NCBI GenBank assembly: GCA_041392625.1
Contig: JAWKLR010000016.1
Span: 1-64,000 of the forward strand
DNA length: 64,000 nt
From: M3007 sp041392625
Lineage (GTDB): Bacteria; Bacteroidota; Bacteroidia; Chitinophagales; Saprospiraceae
Reading direction: 5' to 3'
Made by a program: the position numbers and the translations under genes. Below, piece after piece: positions 45,936 through 54,464 of the stretch (positions are counted from its first letter, which is position 1; the number at the start of each line of letters is the position of its first letter). Under the pieces are notes generated by a model that was not told the origin of the DNA, did no database searches, and worked only from the letters and a program-made list of their open reading frames with translations.

Positions 45936-46457
45936 ATGAAAACCAGACTCCTGGCAATCGGCATTGTCGGACTTTTTTTCTTTCTGATATACCTGTATGT
46001 CCGGGAGTTTCCGGTATTTTCAAATACCCTGAACATCCAGGCTCTGTGGCTGTATGCTGCACTGACCGGGTGTGTGATTTTAGTGCTGGTTTATTTCATT
46101 TTTAACCATAGAATCCGGTTTATAAAACAACAACGCCCTGAATGGGTTGCCCTCATTGTGTGTTCCTTTCTTTTTTCTCCACTTTGGGTCAGTCTGCTCA
46201 ACCGAAGCATTGGTGAAACCAAGTATGAGTCCTTCGAATTTATCCGGGAAGAAGCCTATTTTGCCTCCGGATATGGATTTATAAAAGGAGAACCCATGAA
46301 GCCAACAGGATACCGCCTGCAAGTAAAATACGGGGACAAAACCTATCAGTTCAAATACAAAAGTCAGGCGTATTACCCCTTATCCAAACGAGGTGATTCC
46401 ATACTCCTCCCCATTAAACACGGCTTACTGGGAATTCAGATCATGAAACTCAAGTAA
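45936..46457 (+). CDS. Hypothetical membrane protein
   Basis: 173 residues. Three hydrophobic helices in the first 90 residues (GIVGLFFFLIYLYV, LWLYAALTGCVILVLVYFIF and VALIVCSFLFSPLWVSLL), then a soluble domain of about 85 residues with GYRLQVKYGDKTYQFKYKSQ and a beta-rich pattern. No family is recognised. It lies 16 nt after the ABC-F gene and 38 nt before the trans-sulfuration gene, so a three-gene transcript is likely. Confidence 0.6.
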   Translation: MKTRLLAIGIVGLFFFLIYLYVREFPVFSNTLNIQALWLYAALTGCVILVLVYFIFNHRIRFIKQQRPEWVALIVCSFLFSPLWVSLLNRSIGETKYESFEFIREEAYFASGYGFIKGEPMKPTGYRLQVKYGDKTYQFKYKSQAYYPLSKRGDSILLPIKHGLLGIQIMKLK

Positions 46458-46495
46458 CACCCAACAGGCAATTCAGAACGCTTTAATTCAAGATC

Positions 46496-47680
46496 ATGCA
46501 GCCCGATTCATTTGTAGTAAAAGAAAGCAAAGACCCGAAAACAACAGCATCCCATATTTTACCAATTTATGCTACCTCCTCCTTTTCATTCGACAATCCG
46601 GATGAAAGCATAGAGATATTCAACAACATCGAAAACGGGCATGTGTACAGCCGGTACGCCAACCCAACGGTGGATGCCGTAGCCCAAAAAATTGCCGATC
46701 TGGAAACGCTGGGCCTGGATATGGAGGCTACCGGACTGATGTGCAGTTCAGGCATGTCGGCCATCTCAACGTTGCTGATGGGTTTGTTGAAATCCGGAGA
46801 CAAGGTGCTCAGCCAGGCCAACCTGTATGGCGGCACTACCGAGCTGCTAAAATCTGTGCTGCAACCGCTTGGCATTGAGCCGGTTTTTACCAACCTGCAA
46901 GATCTTGATCAGGTCGAACGCCTACTCAAAGCAGACCCTTCTATTCGACTGATATATGGTGAGACCCCTGCTAACCCATCCATGGCCTGCATCGACCTGA
47001 GCGCATTGAGTGCAATAGCAAAACAAGCCGGTGTCTGGACGGCGGTTGACAACACCTTCCCTACCCCACTGCTGCAACAGCCATTTAAGCATGGGATTGA
47101 TTTCAGCGTCCATTCCACCACCAAGTACATCAATGGCCATGGAAACAGCATCGCCGGAGCGATTGTTGGAACAGACCGTCAACTGATGCGGGAAAAAATC
47201 TGGAAGACCATGAAACTGGCCGGCACCAACTGCTCGCCTTTTGAAGCCTGGCTGACCTATACCGGAATGAAAACCCTTGCACTGCGCATGGAGCGGCACA
47301 ACAGCAACGCCCAGGCACTTGCAGAATTTCTCGAAAACCATCCGAAAGTAGCCCGCGTAAACTATCCGGGATTACCAAGCCACCCCGATCATGCCCTGGC
47401 CAGCCAGCAAATGAAGGGTTATGGTGGCATGCTCAGTTTTGAACTAAAAGGAGGCATGGAAGCCGGGCTGGAATTCATGCGCGCCGTTCGGTTCTGTACC
47501 CTGGCTCCTACCCTGGGCGATGTCGACACCCTACTCTTACACCCGGCCTCCTCGTCGCATCTGCATGTGGAGAAGTCTGTCCGGATTGAAAACGGAATTA
47601 CTGATGGCTTGATCCGCGTATCCGTAGGTATTGAAAACCCGGCGGATATCATTGCAGATGTTGAACAGGCGATTGGGTAG
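46496..47680 (+). CDS. Cys/Met-metabolism PLP enzyme (trans-sulfuration family)
   Basis: 394 residues. PLP lysine in SVHSTTKYINGHGNSIAGAI; Tyr and Arg in YSRYANPT; the phosphate-binding SSGMSAIST; and VDNTFPTPLLQQP. This is the cystathionine gamma-synthase / methionine gamma-lyase / O-acetylhomoserine sulfhydrylase family. The position of the methionine gamma-lyase Cys reads LYGGTTELL, lacking Cys, which argues against methionine gamma-lyase. Which of the remaining activities applies cannot be told. It converges on the hybrid kinase gene with only 24 nt between them. Confidence 0.88.
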   Translation: MQPDSFVVKESKDPKTTASHILPIYATSSFSFDNPDESIEIFNNIENGHVYSRYANPTVDAVAQKIADLETLGLDMEATGLMCSSGMSAISTLLMGLLKSGDKVLSQANLYGGTTELLKSVLQPLGIEPVFTNLQDLDQVERLLKADPSIRLIYGETPANPSMACIDLSALSAIAKQAGVWTAVDNTFPTPLLQQPFKHGIDFSVHSTTKYINGHGNSIAGAIVGTDRQLMREKIWKTMKLAGTNCSPFEAWLTYTGMKTLALRMERHNSNAQALAEFLENHPKVARVNYPGLPSHPDHALASQQMKGYGGMLSFELKGGMEAGLEFMRAVRFCTLAPTLGDVDTLLLHPASSSHLHVEKSVRIENGITDGLIRVSVGIENPADIIADVEQAIG

Positions 47681-47704
47681 AAATAGGATAAAAAGCCCGT
47701 TAAC

Positions 47705-50596
47705 CTATACTTCACTGGGCAATATGCCGAACACCTGTTTAAAACTCCGGGTAAAATAGGAGACACTGCTGTACCCAACCTGAATGGCAATTTCGGATAC
47801 ATTGCCCACTCCCTGTTCCAACAACAATTTGGCCTGGTTCAACCGGCATTCCCGAATCAGTTCGGTAGGACTTTTCCCTGTGAGGCCTTTGAGTTTTCGG
47901 TGCAACTGACTCCGACTAAAAGAAACGGCTTCTGCCAGGTCTTCCACGGAGAAAAATTCATTGTCCAGCTCCTTTTGAATGGCTGCATATACTTTCTCCA
48001 GGAACCGTTCATCCGCAGATACCAGTTGGATACTACCCGTCTTGGGAATTCCGATATATCGGGAAAACTGCCTTTGCAAGCGTTCCCGTTGCTCGATCAG
48101 GTTGGAAACGCGAACCTGCAGCTCCCGTCCATCAAATGGTTTGGTAAGGTAATCATCAGCACCGGTAGCAAGGCCTTCTAATTTATGGCCCTGGCCCGCC
48201 TTTGCCGTGAGCAGGATGAGCGGGATATGACACGTCCGTTCTTCGGATTTCAGTTTGGAACACAGGGCAAACCCATCCATTTCGGGCATCATTACATCAC
48301 TGATAATCAGACTTGGGATGTGTTCCAGGGCTAATTCCAGGCCAATACGGCCATTTGAGGCCGTTAGTATTTGGTACCCATCTCCCATAGTCTCTGAAAT
48401 AAAACTCCGCAAATCGGGATTATCCTCAACAACCAGAATGCTGGGTCGGTCATCCTGGGGATCAGAAAAACCGTTGCCATTTGAGGATTCGCTAACAGCG
48501 GGTTCGGCCCGTTCGCTTGCCAGAAACGGCACGGGATTTTCATCTTCGGACTCTTCAAAAACGGTGCCTTGGGGAAAGCCGTTTCGTTCCACAGGGAGGC
48601 TAACTGAAAAACGGGCTCCACGCCCCTGGTTGCTCTCCACACTGATTTGTCCTCCGTGCAGATCGACCAATTCTTTTACCAACGACAGTCCAATTCCACT
48701 GCCCTTTTCTTCTGTGCCTTCCATTTGGTAGAAGCGGTTGAAAATCCGATCCATTTCTTCCTTAGGAATTCCTGGTCCGCTATCCTCTACAATAAATTTG
48801 AGGCGACCGTGCTCCACCCTCGTCCACACAGATACATGCCCTTGTTCCGGCGTATACTTGAAGGCATTTGACAACAGGTTTACGGTAATTTTCTCCAGTT
48901 TATCCCGATCAAACCAAAAGGTGGTATCAGAGGCATGAAAAGAAGCCTGAAAGTGGATGTGGCGGCGTTCAGCCAGACTTTCAAATGAGAACACAAGGGC
49001 ACGAAGAAATGGAATAAGCGGAGCCTCTGTTGCTTTCAGGCGCATGCTGCCACTTTCAATTTTTGACAAATCAAGGAGTTGATTGACCAGTTCCTGAAGG
49101 CGCAGGGCATTTCGGTGGACCACTCCCAAATTTCGTGCGGAGACCGTGAGTTCCACATCCTCCTTTTGTGATTCCAAATCGCTTACCGGAGCGGATTCTA
49201 TAAGTTTTTTTACCGGGCCCAATATTAGCGTCAGGGGTGTACGGAACTCGTGGCTGATGTTGGCAAAAAACCGGCTTTTCATTTTATCTAACTCCATGAT
49301 CCGGTCAGCATCCCTTCTGAATTGTTCGTTCTGCCGAAACTTGTAGGCAAGACCAACAATGTAGATTACCAACAAACCCAATTGCCCAACCGCCCAGGGG
49401 TTTAGGTACTCAAATTTAAGTACACCCATATTCCAAAGCACCCCTAAAATTGTGAAGACCGTTTTCCAGATGGTTCCAAATCCAAAAATTTTGGCAAAGA
49501 TGTCCTTTAGAAAAATACTCCACAGCCCGACCGCCAACATTAATAATTGTAAAACCATCATATGCATGCGCGTGGTTAGCGTACCCCCTACCTGACTCAC
49601 TTGAATCAAACTTTCCGTCATCACAAACAAGGTGGCCCCCATGCAAACAATAAAAAAGTAGTGGAGCCACTTTGATTTTTCTTTTGCATTGATATAGCTT
49701 GTTCCAAACAACAGAAAAAAGAACTGAAAGCCATAAGCCAATATCAAAAACAAAGGGTAGGTTGCAAACGGATGATTGGGAATTATATGGACAATCACCC
49801 ACTGATTGGGATCTAGGAGTAAGAAGTGAAAGGCAAGAAAAAATGAAAACAGGGCAAAATACAGGTACGACAAATCCCGCCCCATTACAAAAAACAAGAG
49901 GCTGAGCAATCCTATGACCAGCGCAAATCCAAAGCAAAAAAACACCAATAAACCCATCGAATCTTCCCGGGGAATGGCAACTTTGGGGGATCGAATTTCA
50001 GGAAATAAGACGATCGGGTTATCACCAAATCGCCGGTCAACCCTCAAATAAACATCCAGGCTGTCTCCTGCTGCCATATCAAATGAAAAGATGTTCAGCC
50101 CCGGGTGTTCTTTCACATCCTTTTCTTTGAGGGGCAAAAATAATCCGGATCGTTGTTTTGAAACCAGCGATCCACCGACTACAAAATACGCATCAACATA
50201 GTGGTTCATGGCAAAGTACCGTACTTCCAGTACGTCTAACTCTTTCGAGTCGGGCCAGCGCAACAACAAACGCCAGTCTTTCAGGCTGTCTACCGCCCGA
50301 AATCCAAGATGCAACCAAAATGCCTGCTTGACACTATGGTAATATACGAAGCTGTCCATTGGCTCAAACAAGGCCTGCTTATTCAGCACATCGTCGATAC
50401 CAAGTGATTCCGTCGAATCAACATAAAGCCGCACTGCATCCTGTAGAGAAACGACCATTTGATCTGACCTAACTGGAACATGGGTCGTTTGCGATCTGAG
50501 TTCAGGGCTGCCCAAGCAGACCAGAAATACCATCCACAAAATTTGCCAACGATGTGCAGTTCCTCTTTTAAAAAAATATTGGAGAGTGCGTGACAT
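47705..50596 (-). CDS. Hybrid histidine kinase with receiver and AraC output
   Basis: 963 residues. Signal peptide, a 7TMR-DISMED2-like periplasmic domain (about 40-190), a seven-helix 7TMR-DISM region (about 205-410), a HisKA domain with the phospho-accepting His near 449 (SHEFRTPLTLIL), HATPase (N box NLLSNAFKYTPEQG; G boxes DSGPGIP and GSGIGLSL), a linker, a receiver domain with the acceptor Asp near 766 (SDVMMPEMDG), and a C-terminal AraC helix-turn-helix (SEIAIQVGYSSVSYFTRSFK). All four parts of a two-component relay are in one protein, as in Bacteroidota hybrid systems. The ligand is unknown. Confidence 0.94.
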   Translation of the reverse strand: MSRTLQYFFKRGTAHRWQILWMVFLVCLGSPELRSQTTHVPVRSDQMVVSLQDAVRLYVDSTESLGIDDVLNKQALFEPMDSFVYYHSVKQAFWLHLGFRAVDSLKDWRLLLRWPDSKELDVLEVRYFAMNHYVDAYFVVGGSLVSKQRSGLFLPLKEKDVKEHPGLNIFSFDMAAGDSLDVYLRVDRRFGDNPIVLFPEIRSPKVAIPREDSMGLLVFFCFGFALVIGLLSLLFFVMGRDLSYLYFALFSFFLAFHFLLLDPNQWVIVHIIPNHPFATYPLFLILAYGFQFFFLLFGTSYINAKEKSKWLHYFFIVCMGATLFVMTESLIQVSQVGGTLTTRMHMMVLQLLMLAVGLWSIFLKDIFAKIFGFGTIWKTVFTILGVLWNMGVLKFEYLNPWAVGQLGLLVIYIVGLAYKFRQNEQFRRDADRIMELDKMKSRFFANISHEFRTPLTLILGPVKKLIESAPVSDLESQKEDVELTVSARNLGVVHRNALRLQELVNQLLDLSKIESGSMRLKATEAPLIPFLRALVFSFESLAERRHIHFQASFHASDTTFWFDRDKLEKITVNLLSNAFKYTPEQGHVSVWTRVEHGRLKFIVEDSGPGIPKEEMDRIFNRFYQMEGTEEKGSGIGLSLVKELVDLHGGQISVESNQGRGARFSVSLPVERNGFPQGTVFEESEDENPVPFLASERAEPAVSESSNGNGFSDPQDDRPSILVVEDNPDLRSFISETMGDGYQILTASNGRIGLELALEHIPSLIISDVMMPEMDGFALCSKLKSEERTCHIPLILLTAKAGQGHKLEGLATGADDYLTKPFDGRELQVRVSNLIEQRERLQRQFSRYIGIPKTGSIQLVSADERFLEKVYAAIQKELDNEFFSVEDLAEAVSFSRSQLHRKLKGLTGKSPTELIRECRLNQAKLLLEQGVGNVSEIAIQVGYSSVSYFTRSFKQVFGILPSEV

Positions 50597-50821
50597 GCTA
50601 CGATACGTTTTAATCCAAGGGTCTCAAACAGACTTTTTTAGCCCTTCACCCGGTAAAGAACCTTCGAATATATGAAAATGGGCTTAAAACCACCGCAAAT
50701 TGCTCAACCAGAAACAGGAAGTTACATGCAGTAAATAGATACGGCGACCTAAGCAAAAGTCAGTTGGGTTGCGGTCTGATTTTATTTGACCACAACCCAA
50801 CTGTTAATTGGCAAAGAATCA

Positions 50822-51376
50822 TTAATTGTACCAGGCAGCAAACATGTTTTTTGCCAAGCCAATTTTTTGCCCATCCGCTGGTGTTTCATCACCCAGCATT
50901 TCTGAGTACTCAATATCCGAGGCATGAAAGGAAACAATTTTCCAGGCTCCTTCTTGCTTGTGCAAAACACACGTGATGATGTGCCAGGGGTATTTCGGCA
51001 TTTCTTCCGCACCAACCTGATATCCAGCAACAAATCCAGTCAGCAAGACCAAGTCATCTGAAAGTACACGGATTTCATCAACTACATTGCGCAGATTCAT
51101 GTCTTTAAACTGTCCACTAAAAAGCTGTGCATGTGATTGCTCCTGCTCAACAGGGCCGATGTGTTTGAAGTACAATCCATTCCACACGATGTTGTCGTGA
51201 TTCGGAGCAAAGGATGTTGCCCACTGGGCGGCATCTTTGGCATTCCAACTGGTTTCCAAGTTTTTGTATACAGCCCGGATTGCGGCAGTTTCACTGGCGT
51301 TTAATTCCTGACTGTAACCTGATATTGAAAACAGCGTTGCAAAAAGCAGGGTGGCAAAAAAAGAGATACATTTCAT
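50822..51376 (-). CDS. Secreted SgcJ/EcaC-like NTF2-fold protein
   Basis: 184 residues with signal peptide (MKCISFFATLLFATLFSISG, cut after YSQ). An NTF2-like fold: AIRAVYKNLETSWNAKDAAQ opening helix, then FAPNHDNIVWNG, HAQLFSG and a C-terminal beta sheet with PWHIITCVLHKQEGAWKIV. Similar to SgcJ/EcaC and DUF4440 proteins of unknown substrate. It follows an unrelated membrane-protein gene by 78 nt on the same strand. Confidence 0.8.
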   Translation of the reverse strand: MKCISFFATLLFATLFSISGYSQELNASETAAIRAVYKNLETSWNAKDAAQWATSFAPNHDNIVWNGLYFKHIGPVEQEQSHAQLFSGQFKDMNLRNVVDEIRVLSDDLVLLTGFVAGYQVGAEEMPKYPWHIITCVLHKQEGAWKIVSFHASDIEYSEMLGDETPADGQKIGLAKNMFAAWYN

Positions 51377-51454
51377 TTTGGTAAAAATTTGAGAATTAAA
51401 AAATGTGTTTTCAGTGTTTGATTAGAGCATGCTCTCATTTGGTTTGGAGACTGA

Positions 51455-52054
51455 TTAGGCCTCCTCAGGGGCTTTCGGGTTTTCTTTTAAATACAATTCG
51501 TAGGCGACGAGAATTCCTGCCAACAACAGTATCAGGTTGTCTATATGTGCTATGAGTTCAATGCGTGGTATACGGCTGAGCGGGAAACCAATTGCTCCGA
51601 GCATAGTAAGCCCGCCGGCCACCAGACTAACCTTGTTTTTACGCCATAAAAAGAAACCTATGGCGAGTAAACTGAATGGGAACAAAATTCCCGGAAGAAA
51701 CAAATACCAATTGCTTACAGGCCCTACAAGTGCTTGCCAAGCACGGTAAGCCTCTATATCCGTACAACCGGCAACTGCGGCATAAATACCCTCTACCCCA
51801 AAATTATTTCCTGCAAAACAGGCATAGGTGGCAATGATAAAACCAAGTGCAGCATACCGCGGCATACTTGATTTTAGGGAATTGAACATCCCTTGAAATG
51901 CAAGGAGATAAAAAACAAATGCAAATACCTGGGCAAGCCCGCCATTAACCGTTACCAGGCCATCCTGCCAAAAAAATTGAGAAATACTCAAGCATAAAGG
52001 CCCCAGCACGGTAGCAGCGCCCCATACATTTTGTTGAAATTTTGAATTTTCCAT
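51455..52054 (-). CDS. Hypothetical membrane protein (about six helices)
   Basis: 199 residues. About six hydrophobic helices with short loops; a charged C-terminus (YELYLKENPKAPEEA). The pattern GLAQVFAFVFYLLAFQGMF and WYLFLPGILFPFSLLAIGFF is unremarkable; no family is recognised. On the upstream side, minus strand, CACCTTTG (52142-52149) with TTG 16 nt further up resembles a promoter with one mismatch. Confidence 0.55.
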   Translation of the reverse strand: MENSKFQQNVWGAATVLGPLCLSISQFFWQDGLVTVNGGLAQVFAFVFYLLAFQGMFNSLKSSMPRYAALGFIIATYACFAGNNFGVEGIYAAVAGCTDIEAYRAWQALVGPVSNWYLFLPGILFPFSLLAIGFFLWRKNKVSLVAGGLTMLGAIGFPLSRIPRIELIAHIDNLILLLAGILVAYELYLKENPKAPEEA

Positions 52055-52240
52055 TTTTCATTGATTTATGAGCATGTGTATGTTCTGAATAATATTACCT
52101 GCTCTTATTTGAGTTTATCACCGGGTCTATCCGGAACAGCACAAAGGTGAAGTGGGTGGAATGACCAATGGTTTCACCCTTGTCGCGAATTGTTTCAATT
52201 TGGTCGCATTGCGCCATCTGTGCTAGCTTTTGCGACAAAA

Positions 52241-52280
52241 ATGAAAAAGCCGGTCGGGAATTCCCGACCGGCTTTTTCAT
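52241..52280. terminator. 40-nt perfect palindrome, terminator of the phosphatase gene
   Basis: ATGAAAAAGCCGGTCGGGAA is followed immediately by its exact reverse complement. On the minus strand the second half ends in a T-run, 17 nt after the stop of the histidine-phosphatase gene. It can fold from either strand. Confidence 0.88.
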
Positions 52281-52297
52281 TGTCATATACCGCTCTA

Positions 52298-52813
52298 CTA
52301 CGGAGTAGGCACCCCATAATGCAATTGCTGCAAGGTTCGACTGTTGGTTCCATTTAGCCTTCTGCGAACGGTCACTACAAACAATCGATCGAATTCATCG
52401 TCACTCAGGCTTACACTGGTACCGGACAAAGCTTCCACAATTACCGGAATGGTATTAGAATGCCCAACAACAAGTACGTCTTTGCCTCGGATTGCCTCCA
52501 GAGCAGAAATCAGGTCGTTGGTTTGCTGTGCATTCACAATTTGAATGGGCTCATTCAATAAATTGGAAGTAGGCTGCGCGGTTTGCTGGGTACGGATAAA
52601 GTTGGTTGCAAAAATGGAATCTATTCCCTTATCGCGCAAGGTATCGCAGAGCACAATCGCACGTGCAAAGCCTGCTGTGGAAAGTGGAGAATTGGCAGAG
52701 TTATCCAGACGTTCTGCATGGCGCACCAGATAGTATTTGGTAACACAAGAAGTGCTTGCCATACAAATCACAAGCAGCAGAAATACAGGGAAACGAAATT
52801 TCAGATGGTTCAT
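52298..52813 (-). CDS. Histidine-phosphatase-family lipoprotein
   Basis: 171 residues with lipobox STSC (Cys23). Phosphoglycerate-mutase-like core: LVRHAERLDNSANSPLS contains the RHAE motif with the phospho-accepting His, IFATNFIRTQQTAQPT contributes the phosphate-pocket Arg, and VVGHSNTIPVIV supplies the second catalytic His. Short, with no cap domain, so broad-specificity phosphatase activity in the periplasm is likely. It sits alone between two unrelated genes. Confidence 0.9.
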   Translation of the reverse strand: MNHLKFRFPVFLLLVICMASTSCVTKYYLVRHAERLDNSANSPLSTAGFARAIVLCDTLRDKGIDSIFATNFIRTQQTAQPTSNLLNEPIQIVNAQQTNDLISALEAIRGKDVLVVGHSNTIPVIVEALSGTSVSLSDDEFDRLFVVTVRRRLNGTNSRTLQQLHYGVPTP

Positions 52814-52877
52814 AAGTGTTTCTTTTAAGTGGTGTATGTACTTTATGTTTCTGTCGAAGGTTTTGTGAACAGACAGT

Positions 52878-54272
52878 CTATTGAAGTTTTTCCAACAGCC
52901 AGTTGCGCTCAGTTAGCACCGGGGCATTTATGATTTCTTCTTTCAACTTGTCAATTTCCTGTTGATTGGAGAATGCACAGCGGAGTACAGACCTGGTAAA
53001 CCGAACGATATTTAGGTAATTTTCCCGATGGTACCCTGCAGCCCGCTTTCTTCGAATGTACCGCTCCATGCTGTCCAAATGGCTTTCCAACAGCGCGTCT
53101 TCTTCGGTCTCAAAGTAAATTTTCATTTGCAAAATCCGGGCATTCATGCTGTTAATAAAGTCATCGTAGTCGGCCTTTTGCAAATATAAAAGTGCATCTC
53201 CGTAGGCTTGTTTGGCATAGGCAATTCTTGCCCGGTTCATACTAAACGCTGCTTCTCTGTACCGTCTGTCCAGGCTGGACTTATAGTTCTCAATAAACTG
53301 CTCTGCCCAATCTATCTCATCCAGGCGCATGGCAAAACCTACGATGTTGTTGTAGGCAAAACGGGATAAAAGCCCATTTTCCAGCAAAAGTCCCCGCTCA
53401 AGAGCAGCTTGATACAATCCAAAGGTTGTGACATACCAGGTGGTCTCTGTGGATTCGTTGCTCTTTTTTACTCCAAAATTGATTGCCAATAGGTATAAGG
53501 ATCGAAGTTCCTCCGATGGAAACAACCCGGAAGACTGGCTTAACAACTCCCGAAAATCCCAAAACGCAGCCTCTTCATTGGGGTCTGCTAAAAACCGGCA
53601 GGCATGGTAATACAAAGCAATTGCCGGAATTTTCATCAACTTCTCTGAACCGGCAACCCGTTCTACTATTTGCGCATATAGTCCGAAATCATAGTCAGCA
53701 TTAAAAACAGCCTGATGAGAAAGAGACAGGCACACATGACGTAGTTTTTTTGTCAAATAACTGGCATCCAACAAATCGGAGATTTCCTGTAGGTTGAACG
53801 CTTCATACCGCTTAAGTGCTGAGGCCTGATGAAAATCTTCTGACTCAATGGCAACAAGTTGATCAAAATAGGAAGCATCCCGGTAAGGGCTTGCATTCAG
53901 TTGCTGACGGGCTTCGCGTAAGCATATAGCACTGGGCTTTGTCAGGTTGCGTCTGCGGTAAGTTGCAGCCAGTTTGAGTTTGGATTCCTCCGGGGCAGTT
54001 AATTGCCAATAGGTTTCAATCAGATGCAACAAGTTGCTGTTCGCCAATCGAAGTTTCTGATCATTATAAGATTTTAAGCTGGGATAAGCAGCCCGGAATG
54101 CTGCATCTGACTTCGGGTTTTGTTTTGCATCCCGACAAGCGCGCAGATACGCAAACAAGCCTTGCAATTGATCCTTTCGATTAAAAAATGGAGAAATGAC
54201 CAAACGCTCCATTTCGCGAATTTCCTTTGAAGAAAGACTGGTAAAAGCCTCCCACAAGAGGGTGTTATCCAT
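52878..54272 (-). CDS. Hypothetical helical-repeat protein
   Basis: 464 residues, soluble and almost entirely helical: many A-x-x-x-A/L patterns and TPR-like or ARM-like helix pairs, for example LASPEEAAFWDFRELLSQ-type helices. It starts MDNTLLWEAFTSLSSKEIRE, which recurs in Saprospirales-type proteins of unknown function. No enzymatic motif, no signal peptide. It may be a scaffold. A 168-nt very AT-rich region separates it from the next gene. Confidence 0.6.
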   Translation of the reverse strand: MDNTLLWEAFTSLSSKEIREMERLVISPFFNRKDQLQGLFAYLRACRDAKQNPKSDAAFRAAYPSLKSYNDQKLRLANSNLLHLIETYWQLTAPEESKLKLAATYRRRNLTKPSAICLREARQQLNASPYRDASYFDQLVAIESEDFHQASALKRYEAFNLQEISDLLDASYLTKKLRHVCLSLSHQAVFNADYDFGLYAQIVERVAGSEKLMKIPAIALYYHACRFLADPNEEAAFWDFRELLSQSSGLFPSEELRSLYLLAINFGVKKSNESTETTWYVTTFGLYQAALERGLLLENGLLSRFAYNNIVGFAMRLDEIDWAEQFIENYKSSLDRRYREAAFSMNRARIAYAKQAYGDALLYLQKADYDDFINSMNARILQMKIYFETEEDALLESHLDSMERYIRRKRAAGYHRENYLNIVRFTRSVLRCAFSNQQEIDKLKEEIINAPVLTERNWLLEKLQ

Positions 54273-54464
54273 ATTTTTTCACTCAGTTTGGATACCAAAT
54301 AATTATTATAGATACAAGTATAGTTATAATTATTTGTTTTACAGTTATTTATAATTTTTTATTATATTTTTTAAAATACAAATGTCATTTTTTGACTTTG
54401 TCTTTCCATACAGCATTTGCGTCCTTTGTAGAGTCAAATAATGCGTACAACAAATTTTAATGTC
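54273..54464. other. Very AT-rich divergent spacer
   Basis: 192 nt; the part 54290-54390 is roughly 85 percent A+T by eye, well above the rest of the window, with runs such as TATAATTTTTTATTATATTTTTT. It lies between divergent genes and could hold promoters on both strands, but no exact TAnnTTTG match was found. Confidence 0.5.

Noticed and set aside
46496..47680. Methionine gamma-lyase assignment
   Set aside because: The catalytic Cys usual in that enzyme is replaced (LYGGTT), so only the trans-sulfuration family name is kept.
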